A stretch of DNA of 64,000 nt from Paraburkholderia phytofirmans PsJN (GCF_000020125.1 NC_010681.1:1364001-1428000), one strand, 5' to 3'. Counted from the stretch's first letter, positions 35,419 to 45,380 are shown. The notes: generated by a model not told the origin, from the letters alone. Made by a program: numbers and translations.

Positions 35419-36855
35419 ATGTTGCAAAAGACTTACCCGTACTACCTGGCGAACGTTGCGGTGGCCGCCAACACCGATCTCGAAGTCACCGATAAATTCA
35501 GCGGCGAAGTCGCCACCCGCGTCGCGATGGCCGACGCCGCCGCGATCGACAAAGCGATCGGCCATGCCGTCGACGCCATGCCCGCTTTGCGCGCCTTTCC
35601 CCCGTTCAAGCGCCAGGCGGTGCTCGAACATTGCGTGAAGCGCTTTCGCGAGCGCTACGACGAGCTGGCGCTGGCGCTGTGCATCGAAGCCGGCAAGCCG
35701 ATCAACGACTCGAAAGGCGAAGTCACGCGCCTGATCGATACGTTCAAGGTGGCGGCGGAGGAATCGGTGCGCATCGACGGCGAGATCGTCAATCTGGAGA
35801 TATCGCCGCGCGCCAAGGGCTATCACGGCTATGTGAAGCGTGTGCCGATCGGCCCGTGTTCGTTTATCTCGCCGTTCAATTTCCCGCTGAACCTGACCGC
35901 GCACAAGGTCGCGCCGGCTATCGCGGCGGGCGTGCCGTTCGTGTTGAAGCCGGCGAGCCGCACGCCGGTCGGCGCGCTCATCATGGGCGAGATTCTGGCG
36001 GAGACCGACCTGCCGAAAGGCGCATTCTCGATTCTGCCCGCGCATCGCGACGGCGCGGATCTCTTCACCACCGACGAGCGCTTCAAATTGCTGTCCTTCA
36101 CCGGCTCGCCGGCGGTGGGCTGGGACCTCAAAAAGAAAGCCGGCAAGAAGAAGGTGATTCTGGAGTTGGGTGGCAACGCGGCGGCGATCGTCGACGGCGA
36201 TCAGGGCGAGAAGCTCGACTACGTGGTCGAGCGGCTCGCGTTCGGTGCGTTCTATCAATCGGGGCAGAGCTGTATCGGCGTGCAGCGGATTCTGGTCCAC
36301 ACGAAAATCTACGATGCGCTGCGCGAGAAGCTGATCGCGAAGACGAAGTCGCTGGTGATGGGCGATCCGAAAGACGAAAAGACCTTCGTCGGGCCGATGA
36401 TCTCCGAATCCGAGTCCAAACGCCTCGCCGGCTGGATGGACAGCGCGGTGCAGGCGGGCGCGAAAATCGTCGCGGGCGGCAAGGTGGACGGCGCGATGTT
36501 CGAGGCCACGCTGCTCGAAGGCGTGAAGCGCGACACGGATCTGTATCGCAAGGAAGCCTTTGGGCCGGTGGCGATTCTGGAGCGCTTCGACGATTTCGGC
36601 GCGGCGCTCGCGACCGTCAACGACAGCGACTTCGGCCTGCAAGCGGGCGTGTTCACGGATTCGCTCGCGCATGCGCATCGCGCGTGGGACGAACTCGACG
36701 TCGGCGGTGTGGTGATCAACGACGTGCCGTCGTTCCGGGTCGACAACATGCCGTATGGCGGCGTGAAGGATTCGGGGCTGGGGCGCGAAGGCGTGCGCTA
36801 CGCGATCGAGGACATGACTGAACTGCGCTTGATGGTGATGCGCGAGACGTGGTGA
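35419..36855 (+). CDS. NAD(P)-dependent aldehyde dehydrogenase
   Basis: A 478-residue aldehyde dehydrogenase with the complete catalytic set: Asn154 in SPFNFPLNLT, Glu249 in ILELGGN and nucleophile Cys285 in GQSCIGVQR. The overall pattern is closest to the GAPN/lactaldehyde/phosphonoformaldehyde dehydrogenase-like branch rather than to classical acetaldehyde enzymes. AAGGAG lies 6-11 bases before the ATG, and the gene follows the acetolactate synthase gene within 25 bases. The shared operon suggests the two act in one pathway, but which aldehyde is oxidised cannot be told. Confidence 0.9.
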   Translation: MLQKTYPYYLANVAVAANTDLEVTDKFSGEVATRVAMADAAAIDKAIGHAVDAMPALRAFPPFKRQAVLEHCVKRFRERYDELALALCIEAGKPINDSKGEVTRLIDTFKVAAEESVRIDGEIVNLEISPRAKGYHGYVKRVPIGPCSFISPFNFPLNLTAHKVAPAIAAGVPFVLKPASRTPVGALIMGEILAETDLPKGAFSILPAHRDGADLFTTDERFKLLSFTGSPAVGWDLKKKAGKKKVILELGGNAAAIVDGDQGEKLDYVVERLAFGAFYQSGQSCIGVQRILVHTKIYDALREKLIAKTKSLVMGDPKDEKTFVGPMISESESKRLAGWMDSAVQAGAKIVAGGKVDGAMFEATLLEGVKRDTDLYRKEAFGPVAILERFDDFGAALATVNDSDFGLQAGVFTDSLAHAHRAWDELDVGGVVINDVPSFRVDNMPYGGVKDSGLGREGVRYAIEDMTELRLMVMRETW

Positions 36856-37020
36856 GACGCGCTGTCACGCAACTGTCGTCTCCACGAACTACGCTCGCGA
36901 GCGAGGCGCGCCGGTGCTTTGCCGCGATTTGCCGGCGGCTGCGCCGCCTGCCTGCACCCGCCTTTCGCTGACGTAAGCAGAAAGCCGGCACATGCGCCAT
37001 GAGTGTTTTTGCTGAAGTGC

Positions 37021-37079
37021 TACAATACCGGCCTTTCCGGCGGGTGTTTCCGCCGGCCGGAGCCGGCCGCAATTTTTCC
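37021..37079 (+). promoter_or_regulatory. Structured leader of rhlE with two competing hairpins
   Basis: TACAAT (37021-37026) may be a -10 element. Downstream, hairpin 1 pairs CCGGCGG (37037-37043) with CCGCCGG (37050-37056). Hairpin 2 pairs GCCGGC (37052-37057) with GCCGGC (37062-37067) and is followed by CGCAATTTTT, as in a terminator. The two share bases 37052-37056 and cannot form together, an attenuator-like layout. The ~180-base leader suits a regulated RNA helicase gene. The rest of the 36856-37204 gap holds nothing recognised. Confidence 0.5.
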
Positions 37080-37204
37080 CGCCGTACCGACAGTACCAAC
37101 GGGTCCCGTGCGGAACGCCGTGGCTCCGCCTTCATCACAATGCCCTCTGCGGTTCCAACCGCGGCCGCGCGCACGCGCGAAGCGCATTTTTAGCGAAAGC
37201 CACC

Positions 37205-38674
37205 ATGTCCGACACAGCCGTCACGCCCAGTACTGCGACTTTTGATCAATTCGGCCTCGCGCCCGACATCCTGAAAGCCGTCAAAGAGTCGGGCTACACC
37301 ATCCCCACGCCGATCCAGGAGCAGGCGATCCCTGTCGTGCTGGCCGGCCGTGACATGATGGGCGCCGCGCAAACCGGCACCGGCAAGACTGCCAGCTTCT
37401 CCCTGCCGATCATCCAGCGTTTGCTGCCGCAGGCCAGCACGAGCGCTTCGCCCGCCCGCCATCCGGTGCGCGCGCTGATCCTCACGCCGACCCGCGAACT
37501 GGCCGACCAGGTCGCCGCGAACGTGCAGGCGTATGCGAAACACACCGCGTTGCGCAGCGCGGTGGTGTTCGGGGGTGTGGATATGAATCCGCAATCCGAG
37601 CAACTGCGCCGCGGCGTCGAGATTCTGATCGCCACGCCAGGCCGTCTGCTCGATCACGTGCAACAGAAAACGGCCAACCTCGGCCAGGTGCAGATTCTCG
37701 TGCTCGACGAAGCCGACCGGATGCTCGACATGGGCTTCCTGCCGGATCTGCAGCGCATTCTGAACCTGCTACCGAAAGAGCGTCAGACGCTGCTGTTTTC
37801 GGCCACGTTCTCGGGCGAAATCAAGAAGCTGGCCGCCACGTACCTGCGCAACCCGCAGACCATCGAAGTCGCGCGCAGCAACTCGACCGCGACCAACGTG
37901 ACGCAAGTCGTCTACGAAGTCGCCGAGGGCGACAAGACCGGCGCCGTCGTGCAATTGATTCGCGAACGCGGCCTCAAGCAGGTGATCGTGTTCTGCAATA
38001 GCAAGATCGGCGCGAGCCGTTTGGCGCGCAGCCTCGAGCGCGACGGTGTGGTCGCGACCGCGATTCACGGCGACCGCACGCAGAATGAGCGGATGCAGGC
38101 GCTCGACGCGTTCAAGCGCGGTGAGATCGAAGCGCTGGTGGCGACGGACGTCGCCGCGCGCGGCCTGGACATCGCCGAACTGCCGGCGGTGATCAACTTC
38201 GACCTGCCGTTCAACGCGGAAGACTACGTGCACCGGATCGGCCGCACCGGCCGCGCGGGCGCTTCGGGCGATGCGTTGTCGCTGTGCAGCCCGAACGAGC
38301 GCAAGCAGCTGGCCGACATCGAGAAGCTGATCAAGCGTCCGCTGGATGTGCAGCGCCTGACGGTGGAGGCGCCGGTGCGGCATCATCATGAAGAACGCGC
38401 GCCGCGTCGCGAGCGCAGCAGCGAGGGCCGTGAGGATCGTGGCAGCCGTCGTCGCACAGGGGCGTCGTCGGGTTCGTACGACCGGCCGCATCATCATCGC
38501 GCGCAGCCCGTGGATGATTTCTTCCTGAAGCCTTATGAGCCGTCGCCTTCTTCGGTTCGCAAGATCGAGGAAGCTGCTGCTGCGGCCGCGCCGCAAAAGC
38601 CGGCGTCCAAGCAACCGCTGGCAGCGCTGCTGGGCGGGTTTGGGATGCCGCGGAAGTCGTCCTCGTCTACCTGA
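37205..38674 (+). CDS. rhlE: DEAD-box ATP-dependent RNA helicase, RhlE type
   Basis: A 489-residue helicase with all DEAD-box motifs: Q motif PTPIQEQAIP, motif I AQTGTGKT, Ia PTRELADQ, II VLDEADRMLDMG, III FSATF, V ATDVAARGLDI and VI HRIGRTGRAG. The RecA-like core ends near residue 370; a basic tail of ~115 residues rich in His, Arg and Ser follows and probably binds RNA. This layout fits RhlE, which acts in ribosome assembly and RNA decay, especially in the cold. The long structured leader suggests post-transcriptional control. Confidence 0.9.
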   Translation: MSDTAVTPSTATFDQFGLAPDILKAVKESGYTIPTPIQEQAIPVVLAGRDMMGAAQTGTGKTASFSLPIIQRLLPQASTSASPARHPVRALILTPTRELADQVAANVQAYAKHTALRSAVVFGGVDMNPQSEQLRRGVEILIATPGRLLDHVQQKTANLGQVQILVLDEADRMLDMGFLPDLQRILNLLPKERQTLLFSATFSGEIKKLAATYLRNPQTIEVARSNSTATNVTQVVYEVAEGDKTGAVVQLIRERGLKQVIVFCNSKIGASRLARSLERDGVVATAIHGDRTQNERMQALDAFKRGEIEALVATDVAARGLDIAELPAVINFDLPFNAEDYVHRIGRTGRAGASGDALSLCSPNERKQLADIEKLIKRPLDVQRLTVEAPVRHHHEERAPRRERSSEGREDRGSRRRTGASSGSYDRPHHHRAQPVDDFFLKPYEPSPSSVRKIEEAAAAAAPQKPASKQPLAALLGGFGMPRKSSSST

Positions 38675-38885
38675 TTTGTAGTTCGCTGGCGCGGCTCGGT
38701 TTATCTCAAGGGACCGGGCTTGGCCGCAAGCGGGGCGCCGCTTGAAGCGCGGCAAGATTTGGGGCGCTTCGAAAACTCACGCCGCACGTTACCGCACCAC
38801 GTACCACACAGCATGCCGGTTGCCGCAGTCAGTCTGCGCAATGCGCGCCGCGCCCGGCGAGATCATTTTCAAACGCGAATCGCGT

Positions 38886-39776
38886 TCACGCTGCTGGTAA
38901 GCCCATCCGTTTTGCCCATGCCGCCGTGGCGGCAGCGTAAAAGCCATCTAGCGTCGTCTGGGCCGCAGCGTTTTCCAGATCGAGCCCGAGGTGCCGTGCC
39001 GCCGCGCTCAGTGCTTCGAACGGCTTCTCGCTGTCCAGTGCTGTGGCTCCGTTCTGCTTGCTGAGTTTTTCGCCCGCTTCATTCGTGACGACGGGCACAT
39101 GCAGATATTCCGGTGTCGGCACACCCAGGCAGCGCTGCAAATAGATCTGCCGTGCCGTTGAGTCCATCAAATCCGCGCCGCGCACGATGTGCGTAATGCC
39201 CGCGTCCGCGTCGTCGACGACCACCGCCAGTTGATACGCCCATTGGTCGTCCGCGCGCTTCAGCACGAAGTCGCCGACCTCGGTGGCCAGATTCTGCGTC
39301 TGTTTGCCTTGCCAGCGGTCTTCGAATGTGATGACCGCACTGTCGCCGTCGGGCACGCGCAGGCGCCAGGCGCGCGCCGGTTTGCCGTGCAGGCCGTCGC
39401 GACAGGTGCCGGGATAGGCGAGGGTCGTATTGCGCGTGTGCGCGTTGAGCAGCGAGTCGGCGATTTCCTTGCGCGTGCAGCCGCACGGATAAATCACGCC
39501 GTTCGCTTTCAATTGCTCCAGCGCTTCCTGATAGCGTGGCATCCGCGCGCTTTGCCACACAGGCGGTTCGTCCGCGTGCATGCCGAAGCGTTCGAGCGTG
39601 GCGAGGATGTCTTCGGCGGCGCCCGGCACGGTGCGCGGGCCGTCGATGTCTTCAACGCGAACGAGCCATGCGCCGCGATGCGCACGCGCGTCCAGCCAGC
39701 TTGCGAGCGCGCTGACCAGCGAACCGAAGTGCAATGGCCCGGTGGGTGAGGGCGCGAAACGTCCGCGGTAGGTCAT
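38886..39776 (-). CDS. gluQ: Glutamyl-Q tRNA(Asp) synthetase
   Basis: GluQRS attaches glutamate to the queuosine base at the wobble position of tRNA(Asp). The 296-residue protein resembles the catalytic half of glutamyl-tRNA synthetase without the anticodon-binding domain: [14 protein letters not shown] (HIGH-type motif, residues 8-20), a Cys-rich zinc-site region CGCTRKE...[15 protein letters not shown] and the KMSKS-type KLSKQNG near residue 239. The length is typical. It is followed upstream in transcription by trhO 31 bases away, so the two tRNA-modification genes form an operon. Confidence 0.93.
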   Translation of the reverse strand: MTYRGRFAPSPTGPLHFGSLVSALASWLDARAHRGAWLVRVEDIDGPRTVPGAAEDILATLERFGMHADEPPVWQSARMPRYQEALEQLKANGVIYPCGCTRKEIADSLLNAHTRNTTLAYPGTCRDGLHGKPARAWRLRVPDGDSAVITFEDRWQGKQTQNLATEVGDFVLKRADDQWAYQLAVVVDDADAGITHIVRGADLMDSTARQIYLQRCLGVPTPEYLHVPVVTNEAGEKLSKQNGATALDSEKPFEALSAAARHLGLDLENAAAQTTLDGFYAAATAAWAKRMGLPAA

Positions 39777-39807
39777 GGCCGAGTGGTGGCGTGGTGCGCC
39801 GCCACCC

Positions 39808-40671
39808 TCACGCGGCGCGCGCCGCCTTGCTGTCCGGATGGCATTCCGGACAAGTCTTGCCGGCTACGTACAGCGGCGATTCTTGCGCTTGCGGCGGGAC
39901 TACCGCGCGGCAGCCGAAGCATTGCGTGGTCTTGCTAGGCTCGAGTTGCGGATTAAGTGCGGTGCGGTAGTCGAATACGAAGCAGTCGCCGTGATAATGC
40001 GCGCCGCCTACTTCCTCGAAGTATTTCAGAATGCCGCCTTCAAGCTGGTACACGTTCTCGATGCCGACTTCCTTCATGTGGATCGCGGCCTTCTCGCAGC
40101 GAATCCCGCCCGTGCAGAACGACACCACCGTCTTGCCTTCCAGGTCGGCGCGATTTTGCTCAATCACCTCGGGAAACTCGCTGAATTTCGTAATGCGGTA
40201 GTCGAGCGCATTGTCGAACGTGCCGACGTCGACCTCGAACGCATTGCGCGTGTCGAGCATCACGACCGGACGGCCCTGGTCGTCGTGACCGCGGTCCAGC
40301 CAGTGTTTCAGCGTAGGCGCGTCGACGAACGGCGCGCGGCCGAGTTCCGGACGAATGGCCGGCTTTTTCATCGTGATGATCTCGCGCTTGAGCTTGACCA
40401 GCATGCGGGTGAACGGCTGCTTGTCCGACAGACTTTCCTTGAACTGCAGATCCACGAACTTGCCTTCGAACAGCGCGTCGTGGCGGATGTAGTGGATGAA
40501 GGCGTCGGTGTTTTCGCGCGTGCCGGCGACGAACAGATTGATGCCTTCCGGCGCGAGCAGAATGGTGCCCTTCAGGCCAAGCGCGTTGCAACGTTCCGTG
40601 ACGAACGGGCGCCATGCGGCGGTGTCTTCGATAGTCGCGAAATGATACGAAGAGAGATTGACGATACTCAT
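39808..40671 (-). CDS. trhO: tRNA uridine(34) hydroxylase (rhodanese-domain protein)
   Basis: TrhO (YceA) uses oxygen to hydroxylate U34 of tRNAs. The 287-residue product has the family's N-terminal acylphosphatase-like part ([19 protein letters not shown]), then a rhodanese domain [12 protein letters not shown] with the key Cys186 in [12 protein letters not shown], and a C-terminal CxxC pair (CFGC, CPEC) likely to bind zinc. The start at 40671 matches the family; the longer frame is unlikely. It precedes gluQ in the transcript; both products modify the wobble position. Confidence 0.92.
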   Translation of the reverse strand: MSIVNLSSYHFATIEDTAAWRPFVTERCNALGLKGTILLAPEGINLFVAGTRENTDAFIHYIRHDALFEGKFVDLQFKESLSDKQPFTRMLVKLKREIITMKKPAIRPELGRAPFVDAPTLKHWLDRGHDDQGRPVVMLDTRNAFEVDVGTFDNALDYRITKFSEFPEVIEQNRADLEGKTVVSFCTGGIRCEKAAIHMKEVGIENVYQLEGGILKYFEEVGGAHYHGDCFVFDYRTALNPQLEPSKTTQCFGCRAVVPPQAQESPLYVAGKTCPECHPDSKAARAA

Positions 40672-40975
40672 GAGTGTCCAGCGGTAAGAAGTGACCGGCC
40701 TCGCGGAAAACGGGGGCGCATTGGGCTGCCCGCCTTCAAACGCCATACGGCGCGGCCACGTCGAATAGAGCGAAACCCGTATTATCCCTCAACCCGGCTC
40801 TTTCCCCGACTAGGCCGAATGACCAACGGGTTGCGGTAGCGCAAATCGTTTGTCAACTTGCTGTCGATTCGCTCTGCGCGAGTGTCCGTTCGCGTGCTCG
40901 GACGACGTAGAAGCGCCTGTGCACACGGCTTGCGCAATGGCGTCCTAAGCCGATCGGCCAACGCGTCGTTTCGGC

Positions 40976-41005
40976 CTGAAAAGTCCGGACGGGTGGCGTT
41001 ACAAT
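40976..41005 (+). promoter_or_regulatory. Promoter giving a leaderless dnaE transcript
   Basis: CTGAAA (40976-40981), an 18-base spacer and TACAAT (41000-41005) make a plausible promoter. The expected start of transcription, about 41012, falls on the dnaE ATG at 41013. The rest of the gap back to 40672 shows only a minus-strand GATAAT (40781-40786) as a possible -10 for trhO. Confidence 0.45.
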
Positions 41006-41012
41006 GTCGCCC

Positions 41013-44000
41013 ATGTCAGATCCCCGCTTCGTCCATCTCCGCGTTCACTCCGAATTCTCGATTGCCGACGGCATCGTGCGTCTTGACGACATCGTCAAGG
41101 CCGCGGCCAAAGACGGTCAGGGCGCGCTCGCCCTCACCGATCTCGGCAACGCGTTCGGCCTCGTCCGTTTCTACAAGGAAGCCCGTGGCAAAGGGGTCAA
41201 ACCCATTGCCGGCTGCGACGTCTGGATCACCAATCCGGACGATCGCGACAAGCCTTCCCGTTTGCTGCTGCTCGTCAAAGACCGGCGCGGCTATCTGAAC
41301 CTGTGCGAACTGCTCAGCAAGGCATCGCTCACCAATCAGTACCGCGGTCGTGCAGAGGTCGAAGCAGGCTGGCTCGAATCCGGTCTCGGCGAAGGCTTGC
41401 TCGCACTATCAGGCGCGCAGCAGGGCGACGTCGGCCTCGCGCTTGCGGCGGGTAATGAGGAAGCGGCCAAACGCAACGCGTTGCACTGGGCGAAGGTGTT
41501 CCCGGGCGGCTTCTATATCGAGTTGCAGCGCAGCGGCCAGCCGGGCGGCGAGCAGTACGTGCAGCAGGCGGTCGCGCTCGCGGCGTCGCTGAAATTGCCG
41601 GTGGTCGCCACGCATCCCATGCAGTTCATGACGCCGGACGACTTCACCGCGCACGAAGCGCGCGTGTGCATTTCCGAAGGCGACATTCTGGCCAATCCGC
41701 GCCGCTCGAAGCGCTTTACGTCAGAGCAGTACTTCCGCACGCAGGAAGAGATGGCGGCGCTATTCGCGGACATTCCGTCGGCGCTCGCCAACTCGGTCGA
41801 AATCGCCAAGCGTTGCAACCTCACGCTCGAACTCGGCAAGCCCAAGCTGCCGCTGTTCCCCACGCCCGACGGCATGTCGCTCGACGACTACCTCGTGCAG
41901 CTATCGAAAGAGGGCCTCGAAAAGCGTCTCGAGCAGTTATATCCGGACGCGGCCGAGCGCGAAGCGCAACGCGAAACGTATTACGCGCGCCTCGAATTCG
42001 AGTGCGGCACGATCATCAAGATGGGCTTTCCCGGCTACTTCCTGATCGTGGCGGACTTCATCAACTGGGCGAAGAACAACGGCGTACCGGTCGGGCCGGG
42101 TCGGGGCTCGGGCGCGGGTTCGCTGGTCGCGTACGCGCTCGGCGTGACCGACCTCGACCCGCTGCGCTACAACCTGCTGTTCGAACGTTTCCTGAATCCG
42201 GAGCGGGTGTCCATGCCCGACTTCGACATCGACTTCTGCCAGCACGGCCGCGATCGCGTGATCCAGTACGTGAAGGAAAAGTACGGTGCGGACGCCGTGT
42301 CGCAGATCGCCACCTTCGGCACGATGGCGGCGAAGGCGGCGGTGCGCGACATCGGCCGGGTGCTCGACCTCGGCTACATGTTCACGGACGGCATCGCCAA
42401 GCTGATTCCGTTCAAACCGGGCAAGCACGTCACCATCGCCGACGCGATGAAAGAAGAGCCGCTCCTGCAGGAGCGCTTCGACAATGAAGACGAAGTGCAC
42501 CAGCTGCTCGAACTCGCGCAGCGGGTGGAAGGGCTGACGCGTAACGTCGGCATGCACGCGGGCGGCGTGCTGATCGCGCCAGGCAAGCTGACGGATTTTT
42601 GCCCGCTGTATACGCAGGGCGATGAAAGCGGCGTTGTGAGCCAGTACGACAAGGACGACGTCGAAGCCGTCGGCCTCGTAAAGTTCGACTTTTTGGGTCT
42701 GACCACACTGACGATTCTGGATTGGGCCGAGCGCTATATCCGCCGTCTCGATCCGTCCAAGCAGGACTGGTCGCTCGGGCAGGTGCCGCTCGACGACCCG
42801 GCGTCGTTCTCGATCCTGAAGAAAGCGAATACGGTCGCCGTGTTCCAGCTGGAAAGCCGCGGCATGCAAGGCATGCTGAAAGACGCGCAGCCTGACCGTT
42901 TCGAGGACATCATCGCGCTGGTCGCGCTGTATCGTCCGGGCCCGATGGACCTGATCCCGAGCTTCTGCGCGCGTAAGCACGGCCGCGAAGTGGTCGAGTA
43001 TCCGGATCCGCGTGTCGAATCTGTTCTGAGAGAGACCTACGGCATCATGGTCTACCAGGAGCAGGTCATGCAGATGGCGCAGATCATCGGCGGCTATTCG
43101 CTGGGCGGCGCCGACTTGTTGCGTCGCGCGATGGGTAAGAAGAAGGCCGAGGAAATGGCCGAGCATCGCGAGCTGTTCCGCCAGGGCGCCGCGAAGAACG
43201 GGCTGACTGCGGAAAAAGCGGACGAAATCTTCGACTTGATGGAGAAGTTCGCGGGCTACGGCTTCAACAAGTCGCACGCGGCGGCGTATGCGCTGCTCGC
43301 GTACTACACCGCGTGGCTGAAGGCGCATCATCCGGCGGAATTCATGGCGGCGAATATGTCGCTCGCCATGGACGACACGGACAAGGTCAAAATCCTGTTC
43401 GAAGACTGCCTCGCGAACAAAATGGCGGTGCTGCCACCGGACGTCAATCTGTCCGCTTACCGCTTCGAACCGGTTGCCGAGCCTGACGGCAAGCGTTCGA
43501 AAACGATCCGCTACGGCCTCGGTGCCATCAAGGGCAGCGGGCAGAACGCGATCGAGGAGATCCTGCGCGCGCGTGAAGAAGGTCCGTTCATCGACATCTT
43601 CGATTTCTGCAACCGGGTCGATCGCCGCATTGTCAATCGCCGCACGGTCGAGGCTTTGATCCGCGCCGGCGCGTTCGACACCTTGCATGCGAATCGCGCG
43701 CAACTGATCGCGTCCGTCTCACTCGCCATGGAAGCCGCCGAGCAGGCGAGCGCCAACGCGTTGCAGGCGGGTCTGTTCGACATGGGCGACGCACCCTCGC
43801 AAGGTCACGAACTGGTCGACGAACCGGAGTGGCCGGAAAAGAAAAAACTGCAGGAAGAGAAGGCCGCGCTCGGTTTCTACCTGTCGGGCCATCTGTTCGA
43901 CGCCTACAAGAACGAAGTGCGCCGCTTCGTGCGTCAGAAGATCGGCGAACTGAAGGAAGGGCGCGACAAGCTGGTTGCGGGCGTGATCGCATCGCTGCGT

Positions 44001-44582
44001 ACGCAGATGACCCAGCGCGGCAAGATGCTGATCGCGCTGCTCGACGACGGCACCGGCCAATGCGAAGTCACGGTGTTCAACGAGACGTTCGAAGCGCACA
44101 AGCAACTGTTCAAGGAAGACGAACTGCTGGTCGTGCAGGGCCAGGCGCGTAACGACGCGTTCACGGGCGGCATCCGCTTCACCGTCGACACGGTCATGGA
44201 CCTCGGCCGTGCGCGCTGCCGTTACGCGGAAGCGGTCAAGGTGCAGATGAACGGCAATGCGGACGCGCTGGCGTTGCGTCGCGTGCTCGAAGCGCACAGC
44301 GCGGGCAAGGACGAACCGCAAGCAGTCGCGGCGCCGGCGGCTTCATCGCGAGGTGGAAATGGTGGAAATGGCGGCGGCCGTAATGGCGGTGGCTATGGCG
44401 GAGGTGGCCAGCGTCAGGCGGTACAGATCCCGAACGGGCTTGCCGTTCAGGTGGTCTATCGCAGCCAGAATGCGGAAGGCGAAATGCGTCTGGGCGACGC
44501 ATGGCGCGTGAAGCCGACCGACGAACTGCTCGCAGCGTTGCGCGGTGAGTTCGCGGGAAGTTCGATCGAGATAGTCTATTGA
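41013..44582 (+). CDS. dnaE: DNA polymerase III alpha subunit
   Basis: The replicative polymerase, 1189 residues, acts in the chromosomal replisome. MSDPRFVHLRVHSEFS is almost the E. coli opening and begins the PHP domain. The polymerase core has GPGRGSGAGSLVAYALG and the catalytic Asps in MPDFDIDF near residue 404. GVMVYQEQ-type palm/finger blocks (GIMVYQEQVMQMAQI), a helix-hairpin-helix region and an OB-fold (TRMTQRGKMLIALLDDGTG area, residues ~990-1070) follow. A Gly-rich linker near residue 1120 precedes the tau-binding end. ATG 41013 is chosen over 41004, which overlaps the -10 element. Confidence 0.97.
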   Translation: MSDPRFVHLRVHSEFSIADGIVRLDDIVKAAAKDGQGALALTDLGNAFGLVRFYKEARGKGVKPIAGCDVWITNPDDRDKPSRLLLLVKDRRGYLNLCELLSKASLTNQYRGRAEVEAGWLESGLGEGLLALSGAQQGDVGLALAAGNEEAAKRNALHWAKVFPGGFYIELQRSGQPGGEQYVQQAVALAASLKLPVVATHPMQFMTPDDFTAHEARVCISEGDILANPRRSKRFTSEQYFRTQEEMAALFADIPSALANSVEIAKRCNLTLELGKPKLPLFPTPDGMSLDDYLVQLSKEGLEKRLEQLYPDAAEREAQRETYYARLEFECGTIIKMGFPGYFLIVADFINWAKNNGVPVGPGRGSGAGSLVAYALGVTDLDPLRYNLLFERFLNPERVSMPDFDIDFCQHGRDRVIQYVKEKYGADAVSQIATFGTMAAKAAVRDIGRVLDLGYMFTDGIAKLIPFKPGKHVTIADAMKEEPLLQERFDNEDEVHQLLELAQRVEGLTRNVGMHAGGVLIAPGKLTDFCPLYTQGDESGVVSQYDKDDVEAVGLVKFDFLGLTTLTILDWAERYIRRLDPSKQDWSLGQVPLDDPASFSILKKANTVAVFQLESRGMQGMLKDAQPDRFEDIIALVALYRPGPMDLIPSFCARKHGREVVEYPDPRVESVLRETYGIMVYQEQVMQMAQIIGGYSLGGADLLRRAMGKKKAEEMAEHRELFRQGAAKNGLTAEKADEIFDLMEKFAGYGFNKSHAAAYALLAYYTAWLKAHHPAEFMAANMSLAMDDTDKVKILFEDCLANKMAVLPPDVNLSAYRFEPVAEPDGKRSKTIRYGLGAIKGSGQNAIEEILRAREEGPFIDIFDFCNRVDRRIVNRRTVEALIRAGAFDTLHANRAQLIASVSLAMEAAEQASANALQAGLFDMGDAPSQGHELVDEPEWPEKKKLQEEKAALGFYLSGHLFDAYKNEVRRFVRQKIGELKEGRDKLVAGVIASLRTQMTQRGKMLIALLDDGTGQCEVTVFNETFEAHKQLFKEDELLVVQGQARNDAFTGGIRFTVDTVMDLGRARCRYAEAVKVQMNGNADALALRRVLEAHSAGKDEPQAVAAPAASSRGGNGGNGGGRNGGGYGGGGQRQAVQIPNGLAVQVVYRSQNAEGEMRLGDAWRVKPTDELLAALRGEFAGSSIEIVY

Positions 44583-44618
44583 TCGCTCAGGAGGCCGGCG
44601 CGGCTTACGTCCCACTAC

Positions 44619-45380
44619 CTATCGCCGCGCCTTCTTCCCCAGCCGCGCCAGCTTCAAAAACCGGTAATACACCGTCTCCGCATTGAAGATCGCGATCATG
44701 AAACCGGCGCGGCCGTCCAGAAAACCACGCCGCAACAAGTAAGTCCGCACGAACGCCCACGCACCGCGCCCGAGTGCCTTGCCGAAGCTGCCGCGCTGAC
44801 CCGCCGCATGACGTTGCTGGGCGCCCGCTGTCGAATACGCGTCGAGCTTGCGCAACACGCCTTCGAAGTCCTCGTACGAGTAATGCATCAGCTTGCCGGT
44901 GAGCCGCTGCGCAGGCGTGTCGAACACCAGCCGCTCGTGCACGAGGTCGTCGGAGAATCGCGCGGCGCCGCGTTTGAAGAGGCGCGGAATCCAGTCCGGA
45001 TACCAGCCGCTGTGATGAATCCAGTGGCCGCAAAAACTCGACAAACGGTCTACCGCGTAGACATCGGCAGTGGGGGCCAGCAGCGCCGCGCGAATCGCCG
45101 ACGCCAGTTCCGGCGAAACGATTTCATCGGCATCGATCGACAGAATCCAGTTCGTGCCGAGCGCGTCGACCGCGCGATTCTTTTGCGGGCCGAAGCCCGG
45201 CCAATCGGTCTGTTCGATCACGCGAGCGCCGTGCGCGCGTGCGATCTCGGTGGTGCCGTCGGTGCTGCCGCCGTCGATCACGACGATCTGATCGGCGAAG
45301 GCCACGGCTTGCAGGCATTCAGCCAGCCGCGCCGCCGCGTTTTTAGTGATGATGGCGACGCCGAGGGTGGTTTCTTGCAT
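44619..45380 (-). CDS. GT2 glycosyltransferase, WaaE/KdtX-like LPS core enzyme
   Basis: A 253-residue cytoplasmic glycosyltransferase with GVAIITKNAAARLAECL at the N-terminus, VVIDGGSTDGTTEIA, the metal-binding SIDADE and WIHHSGWYPDWIPRLFKRG, a block typical of WaaE-like beta-1,4-glucosyltransferases of the LPS core. The C-terminal part (YLLRRGFLDGRAGF) fits the same group. The ATG at 45380 starts the GT2 fold directly. It is convergent with dnaE and diverges from msbA, placing it at the edge of an LPS-assembly block. Sugar and linkage are inferred. Confidence 0.87.
   Translation of the reverse strand: MQETTLGVAIITKNAAARLAECLQAVAFADQIVVIDGGSTDGTTEIARAHGARVIEQTDWPGFGPQKNRAVDALGTNWILSIDADEIVSPELASAIRAALLAPTADVYAVDRLSSFCGHWIHHSGWYPDWIPRLFKRGAARFSDDLVHERLVFDTPAQRLTGKLMHYSYEDFEGVLRKLDAYSTAGAQQRHAAGQRGSFGKALGRGAWAFVRTYLLRRGFLDGRAGFMIAIFNAETVYYRFLKLARLGKKARR

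Noticed and set aside
41937..43703. Minus-strand open frame of 588 codons
   Set aside because: Antisense to dnaE; composition is that of a reversed coding strand.
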